A DNA stretch of 64,000 nt from Corynebacterium frankenforstense DSM 45800 (lineage in GTDB: Bacteria; Actinomycetota; Actinomycetes; Mycobacteriales; Mycobacteriaceae). Below are positions 60,483 through 64,000 of the stretch, piece after piece (the first letter of the stretch is position 1; each line of letters starts with the position of its first letter). The notes beneath the pieces are model-generated. The model did not search any database. It saw nothing but the letters and a program-made list of their open reading frames with translations, and had not been told where the DNA came from. Position numbers and translations under genes: made by a program. The stretch lies in the NCBI RefSeq assembly GCF_001941485.1, contig NZ_CP009247.1:744001-808000 (forward strand). The letters are read 5' to 3'.

Positions 60483-61190
60483 CTAGAGCGTGATGCCGCG
60501 CTCGGCGAGCCAGGGCTGGGGGTCGATCGGGCCGCTGCCGGCGGGGTGCACCTCGAAGTGGAGGTGGGAGCCGGTGGAGAAGCCCTCGGAGCCCATGCCG
60601 GCGATCTTGGTGCCGGCGGTGACCGGCTGGCCCACGGTCACGTCGATGGTGGACATGTGGCCGTAGACGGTGATGGTGCCGTCCTCGTGCTTGATGCGCA
60701 CCCAGTTGCCGAAGCCGGAGGCCGGGCCCGCGTCGATGACGACGCCGTCCATGGCGGCCACGATCGGGGTGCCCAGCGCGTTGGCGATGTCCACGCCGTT
60801 GTGGACGGTGCCCCAGCGGGCGCCGAAGCCGGAGGAGAAGGAGCCCTCGGCCGGCTTGATGACCTGCGGCATGCGCGCGGCGGCGTCGGCGGCCATGCGC
60901 TCGTCGTTGAAGGCGATGGCCTTGCCCAGCTGGTCCTGGATGTCGGAGGCCGGCTTGAACTCGGAGATGTTGAGGATCTGCGGGGCAGCCTCGGCGGCGG
61001 TCGCGTCGTCGATGGTGGCCGCGTCGGCGGCCAGCTCATAGGAGTGCGCGTCCTGCTCGGCCGGGTTCTGCATCGTCGCGGCGGCCGCGCCACCGATGCC
61101 GGCGGTGGAGACCGTGCCGGCGGTGGCGGCGACGAGCGCGATGCGACCCTTGGTCGTCTGGGCCGAGGTGATCTTGCGGTGCCTACCCAA
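60483..61190 (-). CDS. Secreted M23-family metallopeptidase
   Basis: A 235-residue exported peptidoglycan endopeptidase (LytM/M23). A signal-like segment (RIALVAATAGTVSTAGIGGA) is followed by an Ala/Asp-rich linker and the catalytic domain: zinc ligands in WGTVHNGVDIANALGTP (His, Asp) and in GSHLHFEVHPAG (HxH), with GHMSTIDVTVGQPVTAGTKI between them. The domain starts FSSGFGARWG, as in the family. The TTG at 61190 gives MGRHRK, the same opening as rpf1, with AGGA just upstream. It probably trims cross-links during growth or division. Confidence 0.92.
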   Translation of the reverse strand: MGRHRKITSAQTTKGRIALVAATAGTVSTAGIGGAAAATMQNPAEQDAHSYELAADAATIDDATAAEAAPQILNISEFKPASDIQDQLGKAIAFNDERMAADAAARMPQVIKPAEGSFSSGFGARWGTVHNGVDIANALGTPIVAAMDGVVIDAGPASGFGNWVRIKHEDGTITVYGHMSTIDVTVGQPVTAGTKIAGMGSEGFSTGSHLHFEVHPAGSGPIDPQPWLAERGITL

Positions 61191-61230
61191 CGTTCCTACT
61201 TCCGTCTCACGTTCTTTACGACTGCAGGCC

Positions 61231-61289
61231 CGGAATGTATCACATTCCGTGACCGCGTCGTGACCTTCTCGTTATCTACGCCGGATAAC
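61231..61289. promoter_or_regulatory. Inverted and direct repeats between M23 and PerM-like genes
   Basis: CGGAATG/CATTCCG (61231-61237, 61243-61249), CGTGACC repeated at 61248 and 61259, and GTTATC/GATAAC (61271-61276, 61284-61289). Likely operators for the peptidase gene; the regulator is not identified. Confidence 0.4.
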
Positions 61290-61481
61290 AATAGCGTCTC
61301 GATTTGAGGGGAGCAAGCCCGCTCGGGGTTGCGGGCGAAAACAGGCCTATCGCACGCACTCCGGGGAATGTTACAGGACGGTGATCCGGCCTGTCCCGGC
61401 CCCCGGAGAAACAGTGGTGAACGCCTCACGCGGGCGCGCGCCGCCGCCACGCGGGCGCCCGGGCGTGGCACAGTAAAGGAG

Positions 61482-63404
61482 ATGAACCGTCAGTCCAACC
61501 GCACGCCGCGCGCCGCCGCCGGCCCCTCGGGAGCCCGGGGCGGCCGCGACGCGCGCGCCACAGCCCGTTCCGGCCGCACCGGCCGGGGTCGCCAGCGGCC
61601 CCGGCGCCGTCCGCGCACCCAACCCGTGCAGGAGGGGCGCCCGCCGCGCTCGGCGGAGCGGGTGGGCACGCGTGCCGACGTCGCGACGGACACCGCCCGC
61701 ACCGTCAGCGAGCGCTCCTGGCGCCTTCCGGTGCGCCTGCGGCGCAAGCTGCCCACGGCGATCCTGCCGCACATCGTGGCGGTGCTGCTGATCGTCGTGA
61801 TCGCCGCGGTCACCCTCCTGGTGACCTCGACACCGCTGTCGGCCCTGCCGGCGAGCGTCGGCAGCGCCTGGCTGGTGCTCAACGCCGCGCCGATCTCGCT
61901 GGACGGGGTGACCCTCGGCGTGGTGCCGCTGGTGCCGGCGATCCTGTTCGCCTGGGTGGTCTCGCGGCGGGTGCACCGCGCGGTCAAGGACCGCGTCAGC
62001 CTTGCGGACCTGGGCGTGCTCACCGCCGGGGTGGTCGGCCTGCCGCTCGTGTTCACCCTGATCGCGCTGTTCATGGTCTACGACGCCGCCTCCGTCTACC
62101 CGGTCGACCTGCCCCCGGTGGGCCACGCCGTGCTCGCCACGGTGCTCGTGCACCTCGGCGCGCTGGTCACCGGCATGCGGGCCCGCCTGTGGCGGGCGTT
62201 GGCGCACCGCTTCGGCTCCCCGGACTGGCTTGTCGACGCCGCGCGCACCGCGGCGCAGTTCCTGGGCCTCACCGCGGGTGCGGGGCTTCTGGCCTGGCTG
62301 CTGGGCCTGGCCCTGCACGGCGGTGCGGTCGCCGAGATCTTCGGCTCCGCGCACGGCGTCGGCGAGGCGCTGCTCATCGTGCTGATCACCCTGCTGTACC
62401 TGCCGAATGCGGTCATCTCCGCCGGCGCGGTGCTGCTCGGCTCGGAGGTGCACGCGGGTGCGGCCTCGATCTCGCTGTTCTCGGTGCACCTGGTGCCGCT
62501 GCCGCCGCTGCCGATCTTCTCCGCGGTGCCCGCCGAGATGCCCGCCTGGGCGATGGTCCTGCTCCTGCTGCCGGCCCTGGCCGGGGCGTGGCTGGCCTAC
62601 CGGCGCCTGCCGGACTGGCGGGAGGCGCTGGCCGGCGCCGGCTTCGCCGCGGTCTTCGCGTGGGCGGCCTGCTACCTCGCCGGCGGCGAGATGGGCGTCT
62701 ACGGCCCCACGGGCCCGATGGCCTGGCTGGCCGGTCTGCTCGCCGCCGTGTGGCTCGGCGTGGTCGGGCTCGTGGCCGCGGGCCTGGCCGAGGTGCGGCG
62801 CCGCCGCCTGGCCGCGGGGCTCTCCGAGGACGCCCTCGCCGCCGACGAACGCGCGGCGCAGGACATCGCGGATGTCGAGGATGTCGAGGGTGCCGAGGAC
62901 CTCGACGATGAGGCCACGGAATTCGACGATGAGGCCACGGATATCGACGATGAGGCCGCCGAAGACTCCGAGGAGGACGTCACCGAGGAAGTGGCGGAAG
63001 AGGACACGGAAACGGTCGGCGGCGACGAAGACACTGACGACGCCGGCGGCGACGACACCGACGATGCCGATGCCGATGAAGCTGAGGCTGAGGATGGCGA
63101 CGCCGCGGACAACCGGGACGCTGATACCGGCGCCGAAGCCGTAGACACCGTGGACGCCGACACCGACGACACCGTAGACGACGGTCTCGGGGACAACGGC
63201 GCCGCCGCGGACACCGAAGCCACCGACAGCGACACCGACGCCGCCCCGCGCGGCTCGGCCGTCCCCGTCAGCGAGCTCCTCGACGCCGACACCACCGGGC
63301 CCGACTTCGACGGCTTCTACGAGGACTTCCAGGAGGACACCCCCGTCGACCCGGAGGCCGCAGGGGAGGGCGATGACCCGCGGTCCCCGCGGCCGCGCGA
63401 CTGA
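61482..63404 (+). CDS. DUF6350/PerM-like integral membrane protein with acidic tail
   Basis: A 640-residue protein. A strongly basic cytoplasmic head (about 80 residues) precedes roughly ten membrane helices (VAVLLIVVIAAVTLLVTSTP through GLLAAVWLGVVGLVAAGLAE), the DUF6350 layout. The same gene precedes purN in mycobacteria as Rv0955 (PerM), linked there to cell-division stability. The last 200 residues are extremely acidic (Asp/Glu/Ala/Thr, DDEATE-type 21-bp repeats near 62905-62960) and end in PVSELLDADTTGPDFDGFYE. The ATG at 61482 has AAAGGAG directly abutting it, too close for normal pairing, and CACAGT seven bases upstream, so the mRNA may be leaderless. Confidence 0.82.
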   Translation: MNRQSNRTPRAAAGPSGARGGRDARATARSGRTGRGRQRPRRRPRTQPVQEGRPPRSAERVGTRADVATDTARTVSERSWRLPVRLRRKLPTAILPHIVAVLLIVVIAAVTLLVTSTPLSALPASVGSAWLVLNAAPISLDGVTLGVVPLVPAILFAWVVSRRVHRAVKDRVSLADLGVLTAGVVGLPLVFTLIALFMVYDAASVYPVDLPPVGHAVLATVLVHLGALVTGMRARLWRALAHRFGSPDWLVDAARTAAQFLGLTAGAGLLAWLLGLALHGGAVAEIFGSAHGVGEALLIVLITLLYLPNAVISAGAVLLGSEVHAGAASISLFSVHLVPLPPLPIFSAVPAEMPAWAMVLLLLPALAGAWLAYRRLPDWREALAGAGFAAVFAWAACYLAGGEMGVYGPTGPMAWLAGLLAAVWLGVVGLVAAGLAEVRRRRLAAGLSEDALAADERAAQDIADVEDVEGAEDLDDEATEFDDEATDIDDEAAEDSEEDVTEEVAEEDTETVGGDEDTDDAGGDDTDDADADEAEAEDGDAADNRDADTGAEAVDTVDADTDDTVDDGLGDNGAAADTEATDSDTDAAPRGSAVPVSELLDADTTGPDFDGFYEDFQEDTPVDPEAAGEGDDPRSPRPRD

Positions 63405-63443
63405 CGGCCTGACCCGGCCGGGGGAGGGGCCAGGCCGACGCGC

Positions 63444-63449
63444 TAGGCT
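63444..63449 (+). promoter_or_regulatory. -10 element of purN
   Basis: TAGGCT with exactly seven bases to the GTG at 63457. Confidence 0.6.
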
Positions 63450-63456
63450 GTGAGCC

Positions 63457-64000
63457 GTGACATTCAGGGACCCGCTGAACATCGTCGTACTCGTCTCCGG
63501 AACCGGAACGCTGCTGCAGTCGCTGATCGACCACCAGGGCTCCGCCTACCGGATCGTCCGCGTCGTCGCGGACAAGGACTGCCCCGCGCTGGAGCGCGCC
63601 GGGCGCGCGGGGATCGAGGCCCTGACCGTCCCGCTCGAGGGGGACCGGGACTCCTGGAACGTCCGGCTCGCGGACACCGTCGAGGCCGCCGCGCCCGACT
63701 ACGTGGTCTCCGCCGGATTCATGAAGATCCTCGGCGCGCCCTTCCTCGACCGCTTCGGCGCGCGCACCGTCAACACCCACCCCGCGCTGCTGCCCTCCTT
63801 CCCGGGCGCCCACGCCGTGCGCGACGCACTGGCCTACGGGGTGAAGGTGACCGGATCGACCGTGCACTTCGTCGACGCCGGTGTGGACACCGGCCCGATC
63901 ATCGCCCAGAAGCCCGTCGAGGTCGTCGACGGCGAGGACGAGGCCGAGCTGCACGAACGCATCAAGAAGGTCGAGCGCCGCCTCATCGTCTCCGTCCTCG
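63457..64000 (+). CDS. purN: Phosphoribosylglycinamide formyltransferase, N-terminal part
   Basis: 181 residues are visible; the gene runs off the window just before its expected end (about 200 residues). It transfers a formyl group from formyl-tetrahydrofolate to GAR in purine synthesis. Marks: IVVLVSGTGTLLQSLID (phosphate binding; T replaces the usual N of GSGSN/GTGSN), VSAGFMKILGAPFLDRF, the catalytic NTHPALLPSFPGAHAVRDAL with Asn-His, and VTGSTVHFVDAGVDTGPIIA with the catalytic Asp. The GTG start is set by TAGGCT seven bases upstream. purH is expected next. Confidence 0.95.
   Translation, partial: MTFRDPLNIVVLVSGTGTLLQSLIDHQGSAYRIVRVVADKDCPALERAGRAGIEALTVPLEGDRDSWNVRLADTVEAAAPDYVVSAGFMKILGAPFLDRFGARTVNTHPALLPSFPGAHAVRDALAYGVKVTGSTVHFVDAGVDTGPIIAQKPVEVVDGEDEAELHERIKKVERRLIVSVL

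Overview
The window comes from a high-GC actinobacterium, almost certainly a Corynebacterium. The evidence is the gene set and order (rpf1-type resuscitation factor next to a cold-shock gene; serC, gltA, FKBP and the DUF485/mctC pair; folA-thyA-cysQ-lhr-nei; pgi, chorismate mutase and pcrA; a PerM-like protein ahead of purN), a tmRNA tag of the corynebacterial type (AENTQRDYALAA), DtxR-like iron boxes, and many starts placed 6-7 bases after a TANNNT hexamer (leaderless transcripts). GC is very high by eye, except in the rRNA operon and a short stretch around 39.85-40.9 kb. The species cannot be named from the sequence alone.

Layout. 1-1.2 kb: truncated AbgT-family transporter gene (minus), then ssrA with its own promoter, a 5' hairpin and a terminator. 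1.3-5.8 kb: a siderophore ABC uptake system (lipoprotein, two permeases, ATPase) with three DtxR-like boxes. 5.8-11.6 kb: a full 16S-23S-5S rRNA operon with tandem promoters, no spacer tRNA and a strong terminator. 11.7-18.1 kb: PLP aminotransferase, DUF3239 protein, XPB helicase and its usual helicase-associated neighbour (all minus). 18.2-25 kb: small conserved protein, rpf1, cold-shock protein, DUF2771 protein, a repeat-rich gap, glutaminyl cyclotransferase lipoprotein, DUF3027 protein, NCS2 purine permease. 24.8-28.1 kb: NatAB-like ABC exporter and a two-gene cassette (XRE regulator plus a membrane protein broken by a frameshift). 28.2-34.3 kb: SpoU methyltransferase, DUF6928-like protein, sepH, serC, gltA. 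34.6-39.8 kb: FKBP, DUF485/mctC acetate-pyruvate uptake pair, a secreted SxxK hydrolase-like protein, a Tat-exported DUF1906 protein. 40.2-41.1 kb: a lower-GC lipoprotein gene and tRNA-Arg(CCT). 41.2-50.6 kb: folA, thyA, cysQ, lhr, nei, two small membrane proteins. 50.6-58.6 kb: carboxylate-amine ligase, pgi, aldehyde dehydrogenase, chorismate mutase, pcrA. 58.7-60.4 kb: an IS30-family insertion sequence. 60.5-64 kb: M23 peptidase, PerM-like membrane protein, start of purN.

Functionally this is mostly core genome: carbon entry (mctC, gltA, pgi), one-carbon and nucleotide supply (folA, thyA, purN), sulfate-assimilation housekeeping (cysQ), DNA repair (XPB, Lhr, Nei, PcrA), cell-wall remodelling and division (Rpf, M23, SepH, PerM-like) and iron acquisition.

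I found no defence system, CRISPR array, prophage or obviously new multi-gene system. The parts that ordinary annotation does not explain are a frameshift at a C6 tract in the regulator/membrane cassette, a 101-bp nested palindrome in a repeat-rich gap, at least nine different 13-45 bp tandem duplications confined to gene ends and gaps, the low-GC lipoprotein islet beside tRNA-Arg, and an IS30 transposase with an unusually long N-terminus.
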